This document shows, piece after piece, positions 29,667 to 40,885 of a stretch of DNA of 64,000 nucleotides. The translations under genes were made by a program, and so were the position numbers. Where the stretch lies: positions 1 to 64,000 of the forward strand of contig CACMAX010000001.1 in NCBI GenBank assembly GCA_902611845.1, read 5' to 3'. The notes below the pieces were generated by a model, which was given only the letters and a program-made list of their open reading frames with translations, ran no database searches and was not told the DNA's origin. The first letter of the stretch is position 1. The number at the start of each line of letters is the position of its first letter. Source of the DNA: an uncultured Pelagibacteraceae bacterium. GTDB taxonomy: Bacteria; Pseudomonadota; Alphaproteobacteria; Pelagibacterales; Pelagibacteraceae.

Positions 29667-30473
29667 ATGAAGATTTTATTTTTAGGTGATATAGTTGGAG
29701 ATGCAGGCTTTAAATCAGTAAAAAAAAACTTGCCACATATAGTTTCAAAAAAAGATATAGATTTTGTTTGTGTTAACGGTGAAAATGCAGCCAGTGAAGG
29801 TGTGGGTCTAACTGAAAATATTGCTAATGAACTTTTTAATGTAGGTGTAGATGTAATTACAACAGGTAATCATGTTTGGGATCAAAAAGAAATTTATGAA
29901 TATATAAAAACTGAAAAAAAATTATTAAGACCAATAAATATGAGTGGAAATTTACCTGGTAAAGGTTTTTCTATATTCAATTCAAAAAAAAATCTAAAAG
30001 TTGGTGTACTAAATCTTATGGGTAACGTTTTTATGAAAAAATGTGATGATGTTTTTAAAATTGCTACTGAATTTATTGCAGAAAAAAAAAAATCAAAAGA
30101 TTATGATTTTTTAATAGTGGATTTTCATGGAGAAATAACAAGTGAAAAAATGGCTATAGGCAATCTATTTGATGGATATGCAACTTTAGTTGTAGGTACC
30201 CATACGCACGTGCCAACAAATGATGCAAGAGTCTTAAAAAATGGAACTAGCTATATTACTGATGCTGGAATGTGTGGCGACTATGACTCGGTAATTGGTA
30301 TGAATGCACAAAATTCAATTAACAGATTCCTAAAAAAAGAATCTGTAAAACATTTTCCTGCCAATGGAGAAGCATCTCTGAGTGGGGTAGTTGTAGACTG
30401 TGATGCAAAAAATGGATTAGCAAAAAATATAGAAAGCTTCATTTTCGGTGGAAGTTTAAAAAACATAAATTAA
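29667..30473 (+). CDS. YmdB-type metallophosphoesterase (TIGR00282-like)
   Basis: 268 aa; MKILFLGDIVGDAG, VNGENAASEGVGL, TGNHVWDQKEI, GTHTHVPT. Confidence 0.9.
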   Translation: MKILFLGDIVGDAGFKSVKKNLPHIVSKKDIDFVCVNGENAASEGVGLTENIANELFNVGVDVITTGNHVWDQKEIYEYIKTEKKLLRPINMSGNLPGKGFSIFNSKKNLKVGVLNLMGNVFMKKCDDVFKIATEFIAEKKKSKDYDFLIVDFHGEITSEKMAIGNLFDGYATLVVGTHTHVPTNDARVLKNGTSYITDAGMCGDYDSVIGMNAQNSINRFLKKESVKHFPANGEASLSGVVVDCDAKNGLAKNIESFIFGGSLKNIN

Positions 30474-30475
30474 TT

Positions 30476-31198
30476 ATGGCTGGACATTCACATTGGGCAG
30501 GTATTAAACATAAAAAAGGCAAAGCTGATAAACAGAGATCAAAAATTTTTTCTAAACTTTCTAGAGAAATCACAGTAGCCGCTAAACTAGGAGATAAGAA
30601 CCCCGATATGAATTCGAGACTAAGATCAGCAATACAAGCGGCCAGATCAGCCAACATGCCAAAAGAAAATATTGAAAGAGCAATTGAAAAATCTTCTAGC
30701 AATGATCAATCAAATTTTGAAAATATTAGGTATGAAGGTTTTGGACCAAGCAAATCCGCTGTAATAGTTGAAGCATTGACTGATAATAAAAATAGAACCG
30801 CTTCTAATATAAGAACAATATTTTCGAAAAATAACGGTTCTTTAGGAACCCAGGGTTCTGCGTCACATAATTTTCATAGATTGGGTGTAATTAAAATAGA
30901 CAAAAATGAAATTGAGCAAGATAAAATTTTTGAATTAGCAATCGAGTCGGGCGCAAACGATTATATTTCTCGTGATGAATTTCATGAAGTTCATACGGGT
31001 ATAGATGAAATATATGAGGTAAAAAAAAAATTTGAAAAAGTTATCGGAAATTTTCTTTCTACCGAAATCGAGTGGCTACCCATAAATAAGGTATCTCTTA
31101 AAGGAGAAGAAAATCAAAATATGCTAAAATTTTTAGAAACTCTAGAGGATGAGGATGATGTACAAAATGTTTATACAAATGTTAACTTTGAAGGTTAA
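30476..31198 (+). CDS. YebC/PmpR family regulator
   Basis: 240 aa; MAGHSHWAGIKHKKGKADKQRSKIFSKLSREI. Confidence 0.95.
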   Translation: MAGHSHWAGIKHKKGKADKQRSKIFSKLSREITVAAKLGDKNPDMNSRLRSAIQAARSANMPKENIERAIEKSSSNDQSNFENIRYEGFGPSKSAVIVEALTDNKNRTASNIRTIFSKNNGSLGTQGSASHNFHRLGVIKIDKNEIEQDKIFELAIESGANDYISRDEFHEVHTGIDEIYEVKKKFEKVIGNFLSTEIEWLPINKVSLKGEENQNMLKFLETLEDEDDVQNVYTNVNFEG

Positions 31199-31696
31199 AT
31201 GATAATTGTTGGAATTGATCCAGGAATAGCAGGCGCTATTTGCTTTTTTTCTGATGGGAAAGTCATTGATGTAATCGACATGCCTACAATGGCTGAAGGA
31301 AAAAAAAATAAAAAACAAGTTAATGGAAGGCAAATTTATAATGAAATAATGCTAATAAAAAATAAATTTATGAATGAAAAAATGAGTGTAATAGTCGAAC
31401 AAGTTTCTGCCATGCCAGGACAGGGTGTAACAAGCATGTTTAATTTTGGACAATCATTTGGAGTTATTAAAGGCATATGTTCTGCAATGGAGCTTCCTAT
31501 TTTTTATGTTAGACCAGCAAAATGGAAAAAACATTTTAATTTGATTAATTCTGAAAAAGATGCCAGTAGAACTAAAGCAATAGAGATGTTTCCTAAAATT
31601 TCTAATAAGTTATCAAGAAAAAAAGATAATAATAAAGCAGATGCTATTTTAATTGCTCAATATTTTGAAAACACAAGGGAAAACAACGATAACTAG
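31199..31696 (+). CDS. RuvC-like Holliday junction resolvase (phage/organelle-like subtype)
   Basis: 165 aa; IVGIDPGIAGAICFF, VIVEQVSAMPGQGVTSMFNFGQSFGVIKG, KADAILIAQYF. Confidence 0.75.
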   Translation: MIIVGIDPGIAGAICFFSDGKVIDVIDMPTMAEGKKNKKQVNGRQIYNEIMLIKNKFMNEKMSVIVEQVSAMPGQGVTSMFNFGQSFGVIKGICSAMELPIFYVRPAKWKKHFNLINSEKDASRTKAIEMFPKISNKLSRKKDNNKADAILIAQYFENTRENNDN

Positions 31697-31752
31697 ACTA
31701 TTAGAGTTCTTTGAAGTCAAATTAATGACATATTTTAATGGGAAACGATTGA

Positions 31753-32427
31753 ATGGAAGCAGATATTGTAACGCAAAGTTTAGGTTTAGCAAGTAACACA
31801 GATTTTTCTTTAATTAGTTTATTTTTGCGAGCGGATATAATTGTCAAGTCGGTAATCATAATATTAATTCTAAGTTCAATTTATTCATGGGCAATAATAT
31901 TTGAAAAAATAAGAATGTTTAGAAAAATTAATAAAAGTGCTGAGGAATTTGAGGAAAAATTTTGGAAATCAAAATCAGCTGAAACTTTTTATAATAGCCT
32001 TCCATCAAATATTGAAGATCCAATGGCAAAGTTGTTTAAAAGCTCAATGCAGACAGTGATGAAAACAAGATCAAAGTCAAATCTTAATGAGCGACTATCT
32101 AGCATATTAGAAGTAAATATAGAAAAACAAATGGTAGTTGTTGAAAAGTATAATAGTTTTTTAGCAACTGTAGGGTCAACTGCACCATTCATAGGTCTGT
32201 TCGGAACAGTTTGGGGAATTATGAATTCATTTCAATCAATTGCAATATCAAGAAATACCAGTCTAGCAATAGTTGCACCAGGTATTGCTGAAGCCTTATT
32301 TGCAACTGCACTTGGATTATTAGCTGCAATTCCAGCAGTAATTGCCTATAATAAATTTAATTCAGACTCTAGAAAATACTCACAAAAATTAGAAAATTTT
32401 TCAAAAAGATTCTTATCAATTATTTAA
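31753..32427 (+). CDS. tolQ: TolQ proton channel
   Basis: 224 aa; ATVGSTAPFIGLFGTVWGIMNSF. Confidence 0.95.
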   Translation: MEADIVTQSLGLASNTDFSLISLFLRADIIVKSVIIILILSSIYSWAIIFEKIRMFRKINKSAEEFEEKFWKSKSAETFYNSLPSNIEDPMAKLFKSSMQTVMKTRSKSNLNERLSSILEVNIEKQMVVVEKYNSFLATVGSTAPFIGLFGTVWGIMNSFQSIAISRNTSLAIVAPGIAEALFATALGLLAAIPAVIAYNKFNSDSRKYSQKLENFSKRFLSII

Positions 32428-32844
32428 ATGGGATTTAAGCTCAAAAGTTCAAAAAACGATCCAATGAGTGAAATTAATGTTACACCATTTGTTGATGTAA
32501 TGTTGGTTTTACTAATTATATTCATGGTCACTGCACCATTACTAACTGTTGGAGTCCAGGTAGATTTGCCAGAAACTTCTGCCGATACACTTCCTGAGGA
32601 AAATGAACCTTTAACTTTAACAATTAATTCAAAAGGTGAAATTTTTATACAGGAAACTAAAGTGGAGTTTAATAATTTAATTGTAAAAATATTGGCAGTG
32701 TCAAATAATAGAACTGATACAAGAATATATGTTAGGGGAGACAAAGCCATTAACTATGGAAGGGTTCTTGAAATTATGGGAATGCTTTCAGGATCAGGAT
32801 TCACAAAAGTTGCTTTAATATCTGAACCAAATAAAGAGAGATAA
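32428..32844 (+). CDS. tolR: TolR
   Basis: 138 aa; MSEINVTPFVDVMLVLLIIFMVTAP. Confidence 0.95.
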   Translation: MGFKLKSSKNDPMSEINVTPFVDVMLVLLIIFMVTAPLLTVGVQVDLPETSADTLPEENEPLTLTINSKGEIFIQETKVEFNNLIVKILAVSNNRTDTRIYVRGDKAINYGRVLEIMGMLSGSGFTKVALISEPNKER

Positions 32845-32849
32845 AGATT

Positions 32850-33818
32850 ATGTATCGAGGTCTTTTAATCTCATCTGGATTTCATATTGCTATTGTTATA
32901 GTGAGTATTTTGGCTTTGCCATTTGTTGCCAAAAAACCTTTGGATATTCCACCTCTTATCTCTGTTGAACTTATTCAAATAGCCGAAAAGACAAATATTC
33001 CTTTCGCACCAAAAGCATCTAAAATAATTGAAAAGGCAAAAAAAGAAAATGAGAAACTCTTGTCGGAGCAAGCCCCTCCTAAAAAAGTAAAAAAAGATGA
33101 AAAAAAAGAAGTTCAGACAGATAAAAAAAAAAATGAAATTTCTAAGATTGCATCAAAAAAAACACCAACCAGTAAAAATAAAATAGAAAAGTTAAAAAAA
33201 GAAAAATTAAATGCTGTACCTATGCCTGATGAAGATAAACAAAAAATTCAACCCAAAGAAGAAAAAAAGCAAAAACCATCAAAAGAGATAAATGATGAGA
33301 ATATTAAAAAAATAGTTGAAACCAAAAAACCTATTTTAGATGAAAAAAAAGTTAAACAAGTGTCTGAATTTGAGAAAAAAGAAAAATTGGATCTAAATGA
33401 AATTGCAGCTTTAATTGATAAAAAAAAAGAAAATTTAGCAGAAACAAAAAAAGAAGTAGATAAAATTTCTCAATCAACTGATGAAACAATGGAATATTCA
33501 AAGCTAACATTAAGTGAGGAGGATGCTTTAAAGGCTCAAATATTTACATGTTGGAGTGTGCCTATAGGTTTGCCATTTAGTGAAGATTTATTAGTTAGAG
33601 TTAAACTTCAATTAAAACCAGACGGAACAATTCAAAAGCTTGAAATGCTAGATCATGTAAAAATGAATACACCAGGTAAAGAAAAATTTAGAACACTAGC
33701 AGATAGTGTTAGAAGAGCTATTCAGCTTTGTAATCCATTAAAAGTTCCTACAAGTGGTTATGAAAGATGGAAAAATATGATTTTAAATTTTGATGCTCGT
33801 GATATGCTTGGTGGATAA
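32850..33818 (+). CDS. tolA: TolA-like Lys/Glu-rich periplasmic spanning protein
   Basis: 322 aa; N-terminal TM, long K/E-rich region, C-terminal domain; tolR-tolB position. Confidence 0.85.
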   Translation: MYRGLLISSGFHIAIVIVSILALPFVAKKPLDIPPLISVELIQIAEKTNIPFAPKASKIIEKAKKENEKLLSEQAPPKKVKKDEKKEVQTDKKKNEISKIASKKTPTSKNKIEKLKKEKLNAVPMPDEDKQKIQPKEEKKQKPSKEINDENIKKIVETKKPILDEKKVKQVSEFEKKEKLDLNEIAALIDKKKENLAETKKEVDKISQSTDETMEYSKLTLSEEDALKAQIFTCWSVPIGLPFSEDLLVRVKLQLKPDGTIQKLEMLDHVKMNTPGKEKFRTLADSVRRAIQLCNPLKVPTSGYERWKNMILNFDARDMLGG

Positions 33819-35164
33819 TGATTAGAATATTTAGCTTAACCTTTTTAGTATTTTTGTTTTTAACGACGAAATCAAATTCTTTAATAGAAATTGATATAAC
33901 AAGAGGTAATTTAGATCCTTTGCCAATCGCAGTTTCACCATTATTTCAAGATGATAACTCAAAAAAAAATTCAATTAATGAATTAAAATTAGATAATGTT
34001 GGCTCTGAAATTTCATCTGTAGTAGAAAATAATCTAAAAACCTCAGGTTTATTTAATCCACTTAGCAAAGAAGCATTTTTACAAAAGCCTGATATTGCAC
34101 ATTTAAAACCAAGGTTTGAAGATTGGGCACTTATTAAAGCACAAGCTTTAATTACAGGAAAAGTAACAATTGAGAATAAAAAATTAAAAGTTGAATTTAG
34201 ACTCTGGGATATTTTAGCTGGAAGAGAAATGATGGCCTTAGCATTTACAACAGTCCCTAGTAACTGGAGAAGAGTTGGACACATAATTTCTGACAAAGTT
34301 TATGAAAGATTAACTGGAGAAAAGGGATATTTTGATACAAGAATTATTTATGTATCTGAAGAGGGGCCAAAAACAGCTAGAATTAAAAAATTAGCTATTA
34401 TGGATCAAGATGGTTTTAATACAAAATACTTAACATTGGGAAATGAGTTGGTTTTAACTCCAAGATTTAATCCAACAAGTCAGATGGTTACTTATTTATC
34501 ATATTTTAAAAATCTTCCTAGAGTATACCTTTTAGATATCGAAACTGGAACACAAGAAGTAGTTGGTGATTTTCCAGGAATGACATTTGCCCCAAGATTT
34601 TCACCTGATGGAAAAAAAATTATAATGAGTTTTGCTAAAGATGGTAATTCTGATATTTACACTATGGATTTAGAGAATAGAATTGTTGAAAGAATTACTA
34701 ATCATCCTTCAATTGACACATCTCCGTCATATTCACCAGATAATAAATTTATAACATTTAATTCTGATAGAAGCGGTTTTCAACAAATCTACGTTATGAA
34801 AGCTGATGGTTCAAATGTAAAAAGAATTTCTTTTGGGAAAGGTTTGTATGGAACACCTGTATGGTCTCCAAGAGGTGATTTAATTGCATTTACAAAATTA
34901 CATAAAGGAAAATTTTATATTGGTGTAATGCGAACAGATGGTTCAGGAGAAAGATTGCTAACTGAAAATTACTATCAAGAAGCTCCATCTTGGTCTCCAA
35001 ACGGGAGAGTATTAATTTTCTATAGAGAGACCAAATCAAATGACAGAGGAGAAGGATTTAGCGCTAAACTTTGGTCTATAGATCTAACAGGATATAATGA
35101 AAGGCAAGTTCAAACAGAGACGGACGCCTCTGACCCATCTTGGTCGTCTTTATTAAGTAATTAG
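33818..35164 (+). CDS. tolB: TolB
   Basis: 448 aa; repeated beta-propeller blades ([24 protein letters not shown]). Confidence 0.95.
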   Translation: MIRIFSLTFLVFLFLTTKSNSLIEIDITRGNLDPLPIAVSPLFQDDNSKKNSINELKLDNVGSEISSVVENNLKTSGLFNPLSKEAFLQKPDIAHLKPRFEDWALIKAQALITGKVTIENKKLKVEFRLWDILAGREMMALAFTTVPSNWRRVGHIISDKVYERLTGEKGYFDTRIIYVSEEGPKTARIKKLAIMDQDGFNTKYLTLGNELVLTPRFNPTSQMVTYLSYFKNLPRVYLLDIETGTQEVVGDFPGMTFAPRFSPDGKKIIMSFAKDGNSDIYTMDLENRIVERITNHPSIDTSPSYSPDNKFITFNSDRSGFQQIYVMKADGSNVKRISFGKGLYGTPVWSPRGDLIAFTKLHKGKFYIGVMRTDGSGERLLTENYYQEAPSWSPNGRVLIFYRETKSNDRGEGFSAKLWSIDLTGYNERQVQTETDASDPSWSSLLSN

Positions 35165-35263
35165 GGCTTTTTTATTAAATTTTAATATAAATTAAGTTGA
35201 TTTTTATGCTTGAAACATCTAATTAGTTGTGAAAAAGTTCTAATAAATTATTAAGGAGCATTA

Positions 35264-35752
35264 ATGAATTTTAGCAAATCATTTAGAAATACTTTTCTAG
35301 TTATATTATTAAGTTTAATCGTATCAGCTTGTGCTACAAAAAAAACCACAACAAAAGTTGAAGGCCAAATGCAAGGTGATGTCTACACAGGTACTGATAC
35401 CGTTAAATACTTAGCTGACGGTGTTCCGGACAGAGTATTTTTTGCAACAAACGAGTCAATTTTAACAACCAAATCTAGAGATACATTAAGAAAACAAGCA
35501 AATTGGTTAAGAGCGAATTCTAGCATAAATGTAGTAGTTGAAGGCCATGCTGACGAAAGAGGCACTAGGGAGTACAACTTAGCATTAGGTGAAAGAAGAG
35601 CAAATGCTGCTAAAGACTATCTGATTACTTACGGAATATCTGCTGATAGAATATCAGTAATAAGTTACGGAAAAGAGAGACCTGTTGATTCAGGATCCAA
35701 CCCACTTTCATGGTCTAAGAATAGAAGATCTGTAACTGTAAAAGCCAACTAA
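35264..35752 (+). CDS. pal: Peptidoglycan-associated lipoprotein
   Basis: 162 aa; lipobox-like VSACA, VVEGHADERGTREYNLALGERRANAAKDYL. Confidence 0.95.
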   Translation: MNFSKSFRNTFLVILLSLIVSACATKKTTTKVEGQMQGDVYTGTDTVKYLADGVPDRVFFATNESILTTKSRDTLRKQANWLRANSSINVVVEGHADERGTREYNLALGERRANAAKDYLITYGISADRISVISYGKERPVDSGSNPLSWSKNRRSVTVKAN

Positions 35753-35770
35753 AGCTATTTAAAATATTTT

Positions 35771-35814
35771 AAAGACCCTTAGATTGATTATATTAATCTT
35801 AGGGTCTTTTTTTT
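35771..35814 (+). terminator. Intrinsic terminator downstream of pal
   Basis: AAAGACCCTTAGATT ... AATCTTAGGGTCTTT stem with one mismatch, then an 8-nt T run. Confidence 0.85.
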
Positions 35815-35842
35815 GCCATCATTATAATTAAAAAATTATTTA

Positions 35843-36857
35843 ATGTTTAAAAAGTATATTAAAATTCTTACTTATATATTTCCCATATCTTTAATTACTT
35901 TCAATGTAGCTTCAGAAGATTTGAGTATGAGGGAAATTTTTAGACATTATTCAAAAAGATCTTAGAACACTAGAAAGAGCAGTCTACTCAGAATCATTTC
36001 AAAAAAAATCTGCTGGAGGGACTTCTTTGACAGATAAAGAAACCGAAGATGTATTAACAAGACATTTATTAAAATTGTCTGAAATAGAAAAACAATTCCA
36101 AAATTTAACTAATAAGTTTGAAGAAGTGAATTTTAAAATTGATAAATTATCTTCAAGACTATCAAAAACCCAAGCTGACAATCAGTTAAGGTTTCAAGAA
36201 TTAGAGAATAATTCTAGTCTTGCACAAAAGACTGAAATTAATGAACAGAATTTATCTTTAAATGAAAATAATCAAAATACTGAAACAGACTTAGCCAAAA
36301 AAAAAATTATGCCAGGCACATCTCAACCTCAGGATTTAGGAACAATATCTTATAAAGATATGACTGATAAAAGTGAGACCCAATCAATTCAATCTGTTGA
36401 GACAACTAAGACTATCTTAACAGAAAATTTTATTAATGAAGAAAAAATTTTACCTAATGCGTCTCCTTTGGAGCAGTATGAATTTGCGACTAGCTTTTTA
36501 AAAGTTGGAGATTATAATATGGCAGAAAGAGCATTTAGAGAATTTGTGGATACAAATCCAGATAATGATCTCTCTGGAAATGCACAATATTGGTATGCAG
36601 AGACTTTTAGAATAAGACAGCTCTACACTGATGCAGCATCTGCTTACTTAGAGGGTTATCAAAAATATCCCAAGAGCGAAAAAGCACCTATTAACCTTCT
36701 GAAGCTTGGTGTATCCTTGGTCCAAATAGGAGAGAAAGATCAGGGTTGCTTAATGATTGCTGGTGTTAAAAAACAGTATCCAAATGCCACTCAATCAGTT
36801 CTTCAAAAAGCCAAATATGAAGAGAAAAAGTTTGAGTGTAACAAAGAAAAATCTTAA
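35843..36857 (+). pseudogene. cpoB: CpoB/YbgF-like TPR protein with +1 frameshift at the T5 run 35937-35941
   Basis: 35843-: MFKKYIKILTYIFPISLITFNVASEDLSMREI(F..), then DIIQKDLRTLERAVYS...EQYEFATSFLKVGDYNMAERAFREFV to 36857 in the next frame; removing one T restores MREILDIIQKDLRTLERAVYS. Confidence 0.85.
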
Positions 36858-37869
36858 TTTTTATTTAACAAAATTAAAGGATCCTCAAGTACAAAAATTA
36901 TATAATCAATTTTCAAATAATCTTAAATCTTTAGACATTAGTAACAAGAAGATTATGGTTGGAGTATCTGGTGGTGCTGACAGCTTATCTGTATTATTTT
37001 TCTCTCAGTGCTATTCGTTAAAACATAAAGCTAAATTACACCCTGTTATAATAGATCATAAACTAAGAAAAGAATCGACAATTGAGGCCAAAAACTTGAA
37101 GCATAAACTTAAAAAAAACTTTAATATTAACTGTAAAATCCTTTCAAAAAAATTTACTAAAGTTGATAAGAATATACAATCTTATGCAAGAGATCTAAGA
37201 TACGATTTATTTTACAAAGAGTGTAAACAACGTAAAATAGATTGCATATTGTTGGGCCATCATAAAGATGATCTAATTGAAAACTTTTTTATAAGATTTT
37301 TGAGAGGCTCTGGATTAAAAGGGCTTGTTTCATTTGATAAAAATGTAAGTAATTATAATGGTTTAAAAATTATTAGACCATTTTTATCAACTTCAAAAAA
37401 AGATTTAGCTATAATTAATAATAAAACTTTCGGTTTTTCTGTAGACGATCCTACAAATTATAATGATAAATTCTTAAGGAGCAGAATTAGAAAACTTATT
37501 AATAATTTAAATAAAGAAGGTTTAAAATTTAATAAATTCTATTTAACTTTAGAAAATTTATCAAAAAGCAATCAAGTTATTGAATTTTTTGTAGAGAAAA
37601 ATGTTTCTGAAAACTCAAAATATTTTGAGAAAGAAAAAAAAACAATTTTAAACCAATCTTTTTTCAAAAATCCAGAGGAAATTATTTTGAGAAGTTTTAC
37701 ACGAGTAATTCATAACATTAGTAAGAAAAAAAACTATCCAAGAGGCAAGAAGGTTATTGGAATATTAGATTCTTTAAGGTTTTCAAACAAAAATGTAAAA
37801 TTAACACTTTCTGGATGTATTATTGAAAAAATTAGCAATTCAGTGATTATTTACCAAGAAAATCGATAA
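36817..37869 (+). CDS. tilS: tRNA(Ile)-lysidine synthase
   Basis: Track ORF from 36757; in-frame ATG 36817 more plausible; VGVSGGADSLSVLFF, LGHHKDDLIENFFIRFLRGSG. Confidence 0.9.
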   Translation: MKRKSLSVTKKNLNFYLTKLKDPQVQKLYNQFSNNLKSLDISNKKIMVGVSGGADSLSVLFFSQCYSLKHKAKLHPVIIDHKLRKESTIEAKNLKHKLKKNFNINCKILSKKFTKVDKNIQSYARDLRYDLFYKECKQRKIDCILLGHHKDDLIENFFIRFLRGSGLKGLVSFDKNVSNYNGLKIIRPFLSTSKKDLAIINNKTFGFSVDDPTNYNDKFLRSRIRKLINNLNKEGLKFNKFYLTLENLSKSNQVIEFFVEKNVSENSKYFEKEKKTILNQSFFKNPEEIILRSFTRVIHNISKKKNYPRGKKVIGILDSLRFSNKNVKLTLSGCIIEKISNSVIIYQENR

Positions 37870-37934
37870 TTTTTTTTGTTAAATGATCAAAATGACACTT
37901 GTTAATTTAATAATAATTCTTAATTTAATACTCT

Positions 37935-39827
37935 ATGAATTTTAAAAACTTAGCAATGTGGGGCATAATAGTAATTTTGATTATTGGTCTTTACAATATG
38001 TTTAAAAACCCACAAGGTTCGGTTTCCCAAAAGAATAAAATTATCTTCTCTGAATTTTTGACAGAAGTTGACAACGGAAGAGTTGTTAAAGTTGAAATAC
38101 AAGGAAAGAATATAAAGGGTGTATTATCAAATGGGAATCAGTTCACCACTTACGCTCCTGAAGATCCGAATTTAATTCAAAAGCTAAGTGAAAAGGGTGT
38201 TAGCATTTCAGCTAGTCCATTAGAGGAGAAAATGCCTTCTTTATTAGGAATATTACTTTCATGGTTCCCAATGCTTTTACTTATTGCAGTTTGGATTTTT
38301 TTCATGAGGCAAATGCAAGGAGGAAAAGGTGGCGCTATGGGATTTGGTAGGTCAAAAGCCAAAATGATGAATGAGGTAAAGGGTAAGGTTACCTTCAATG
38401 ATGTAGCTGGTGTTGAAGAAGCGAAAGAAGAAGTTGAGGAAGTTGTTGAATTTTTAAAAGATCCAAGAAAGTTTAGTAGATTAGGTGGTAAGATACCAAG
38501 AGGATGTTTATTAGTGGGCCCCCCAGGTACTGGTAAAACATTATTAGCTAGAGCAATCGCTGGTGAAGCAGGTGTACCATTCTTTACTATTTCTGGATCA
38601 GATTTTGTTGAAATGTTTGTCGGTGTTGGAGCTTCAAGAGTAAGAGATATGTTTGAGCAAGGTAAAAAACATTCTCCATGTATAATATTTATTGACGAAA
38701 TTGATGCTGTAGGAAGAAGCAGAGGAGCAGGTCTTGGTGGAGGAAATGATGAAAGAGAGCAAACACTTAATCAGCTTTTAGTTGAGATGGATGGATTTGA
38801 CACTAATGAAGGTGTAATTATTATAGCTGCAACTAATAGACCAGATGTATTAGACCCTGCCTTATTAAGACCAGGAAGATTTGATAGACAAGTTGTAGTT
38901 TCAAATCCGGATCTAATTGGAAGAGAAAAAATTTTAAAAGTACACGCAAAAAAAATATCAATGGCACCTGATGTTAACTTAAGAACAGTTGCTAGAGGAA
39001 CACCTGGATTTTCTGGTGCAGATCTAGCAAACCTTGTCAATGAAGCTGCATTGTTAGCTGCAAGAAAGAATAAAAGAATAGTTACATATCAAGAATTTGA
39101 AGAAGCTAAAGATAAAGTAATGATGGGATCAGAGAGAAGATCAATGGTAATGTCAGAGGAGGAGAAAAAATTAACTGCTTACCATGAGGCTGGGCACGCA
39201 ATTGTAACAATAAATGAAAAGGCCGCTTATCCTATACACAAAGCAACAATAATACCAAGAGGTAGAGCTTTAGGAATGGTAATGCAATTACCCGAAAGAG
39301 ATGAAGTTTCTCAAACAAGAGAACAACTTCACGCACAAATGGCTATTGCAATGGGTGGAAGAGTTGCTGAAGAAATAATTTTCGGAGATGAAAAAGTAAC
39401 AACAGGAGCAGCAAGCGATATTGAGCAGGCAACTAAAAGAGCAAGAGCAATGGTTATGAGGGCTGGTCTAAGTAAAGAAATGGGCCCAGTTGCTTACGGT
39501 GAAAATGAGGAAGAGGTATTTTTAGGGAGATCAGTTGCTAGACAGCAAAATATGTCTGAGGAAACAGCAAGAAAAGTTGATAGTGAAATTAGAAAATTTG
39601 TAGATATGGGCTATGAAAGAGCACGAAAAGTATTAACTGAAAAAATTGACGACTTACATAAATTAGCTAAAGCTTTATTGACCTATGAAACTTTGACAGG
39701 AGCAGAAATTGAAGATTTGATTAATAAAAATATATATCCAAAAAATAAAGAAGATCTTAAAGTTGAGGATGATGATCAAAACTCAGCACTTGGCTCAATG
39801 GGCTTAAAGCCAAAGATAGTGCACTAA
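37935..39827 (+). CDS. ftsH: ATP-dependent zinc metalloprotease FtsH
   Basis: 630 aa; [28 protein letters not shown]. Confidence 0.97.
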   Translation: MNFKNLAMWGIIVILIIGLYNMFKNPQGSVSQKNKIIFSEFLTEVDNGRVVKVEIQGKNIKGVLSNGNQFTTYAPEDPNLIQKLSEKGVSISASPLEEKMPSLLGILLSWFPMLLLIAVWIFFMRQMQGGKGGAMGFGRSKAKMMNEVKGKVTFNDVAGVEEAKEEVEEVVEFLKDPRKFSRLGGKIPRGCLLVGPPGTGKTLLARAIAGEAGVPFFTISGSDFVEMFVGVGASRVRDMFEQGKKHSPCIIFIDEIDAVGRSRGAGLGGGNDEREQTLNQLLVEMDGFDTNEGVIIIAATNRPDVLDPALLRPGRFDRQVVVSNPDLIGREKILKVHAKKISMAPDVNLRTVARGTPGFSGADLANLVNEAALLAARKNKRIVTYQEFEEAKDKVMMGSERRSMVMSEEEKKLTAYHEAGHAIVTINEKAAYPIHKATIIPRGRALGMVMQLPERDEVSQTREQLHAQMAIAMGGRVAEEIIFGDEKVTTGAASDIEQATKRARAMVMRAGLSKEMGPVAYGENEEEVFLGRSVARQQNMSEETARKVDSEIRKFVDMGYERARKVLTEKIDDLHKLAKALLTYETLTGAEIEDLINKNIYPKNKEDLKVEDDDQNSALGSMGLKPKIVH

Positions 39828-39833
39828 GCACTG

Positions 39834-40883
39834 ATGAATAAATATTACACTAGAGCGTGTAATTTTTATTACGGAACAACATCAGAAATATACATTAAAA
39901 AAAAAAAATCTATTCCTCTAAATGGTTGCAATCATATTTCTTTTGATAAATTAGAAATCATTGACAGAAAAAAAAACAAAATAATCAATATTAAAGATAT
40001 TAGCAAACTTTCAACTAAATTAAAAAAAAAAGTTAATAGAGATCTAAAAAATATAAAAAAAAAGAAAATTTTTAAACAAATAAATTTATCAGATAACCCT
40101 ATTTTGATGGGCATAGTTAATTTAACTCCAGATAGTTTCTCAGATGGGGGCAAATATAATAAAAAAAATTTAGCGTTAAAACATATAAATAATTTATTAT
40201 CAAATGGCGCAAAGATAATAGATGTTGGTGGAGAGTCTACAAGACCAGGTGCAAAAGATATTAATCCTAGAAAAGAATGGGATAGAATAAAGTTTATCTT
40301 AAAAATTTTAAAAAATAAAAAGAGTTTTGTTTCATTAGATACTAGAAAAAGTTTTGTTATGAAGAATGCCTCTAAAATAAAAGTAGATCTTATAAATGAT
40401 GTTTCTGGACTAAGTTATGATCCTGAGACTATAAATTATTTAAAAAAAACAAAAAAACCTTTTGTCATTCATCACATGAAAGGAACACCAAAAAATATGC
40501 AATTAAAACCATCTTACAATAATGTATTGCTTGATATTTATGATTTCTTTGAAAATAAATTAAAATATTTAAGAAACGAAGGTATTAAGCATAATAATAT
40601 TATATTAGATCCAGGTATAGGATTTGGAAAAAATTTGAAACATAATATTACTCTTTTAAAGAATATTTCTATTTTTCATTCACTAGGCCTTCCTGTAATG
40701 TTGGGCTTGTCTAGAAAAAGATTTATTAAAGATATTTCAAGAGAAAATGATACTAAAGAAAGGATTGGTGGAACTGTATCTTCATGTATTCAAGCATATC
40801 TTCAAGGAATTCAAATTCTAAGGGTTCATGATATTAAAGAAATTAATCAAGCATTTAAAGTATTTAAAGAATTACAAAACTAA
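39834..40883 (+). CDS. folP: Dihydropteroate synthase
   Basis: 349 aa; MGIVNLTPDSFSDGG, DVGGESTRPGA, DPGIGFGKN. Confidence 0.95.
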   Translation: MNKYYTRACNFYYGTTSEIYIKKKKSIPLNGCNHISFDKLEIIDRKKNKIINIKDISKLSTKLKKKVNRDLKNIKKKKIFKQINLSDNPILMGIVNLTPDSFSDGGKYNKKNLALKHINNLLSNGAKIIDVGGESTRPGAKDINPRKEWDRIKFILKILKNKKSFVSLDTRKSFVMKNASKIKVDLINDVSGLSYDPETINYLKKTKKPFVIHHMKGTPKNMQLKPSYNNVLLDIYDFFENKLKYLRNEGIKHNNIILDPGIGFGKNLKHNITLLKNISIFHSLGLPVMLGLSRKRFIKDISRENDTKERIGGTVSSCIQAYLQGIQILRVHDIKEINQAFKVFKELQN

Positions 40884-40885
40884 AA

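Noticed and set aside
33040-33500. Low-complexity Lys/Glu repeat as a DNA repeat element
   Set aside because: It is the TolA helical domain; no exact nucleotide repeat unit
36027-36857. Track start of the TPR protein taken as a bona fide N-terminus
   Set aside because: Signal peptide and conserved coiled-coil start are encoded upstream, separated by a one-base shift
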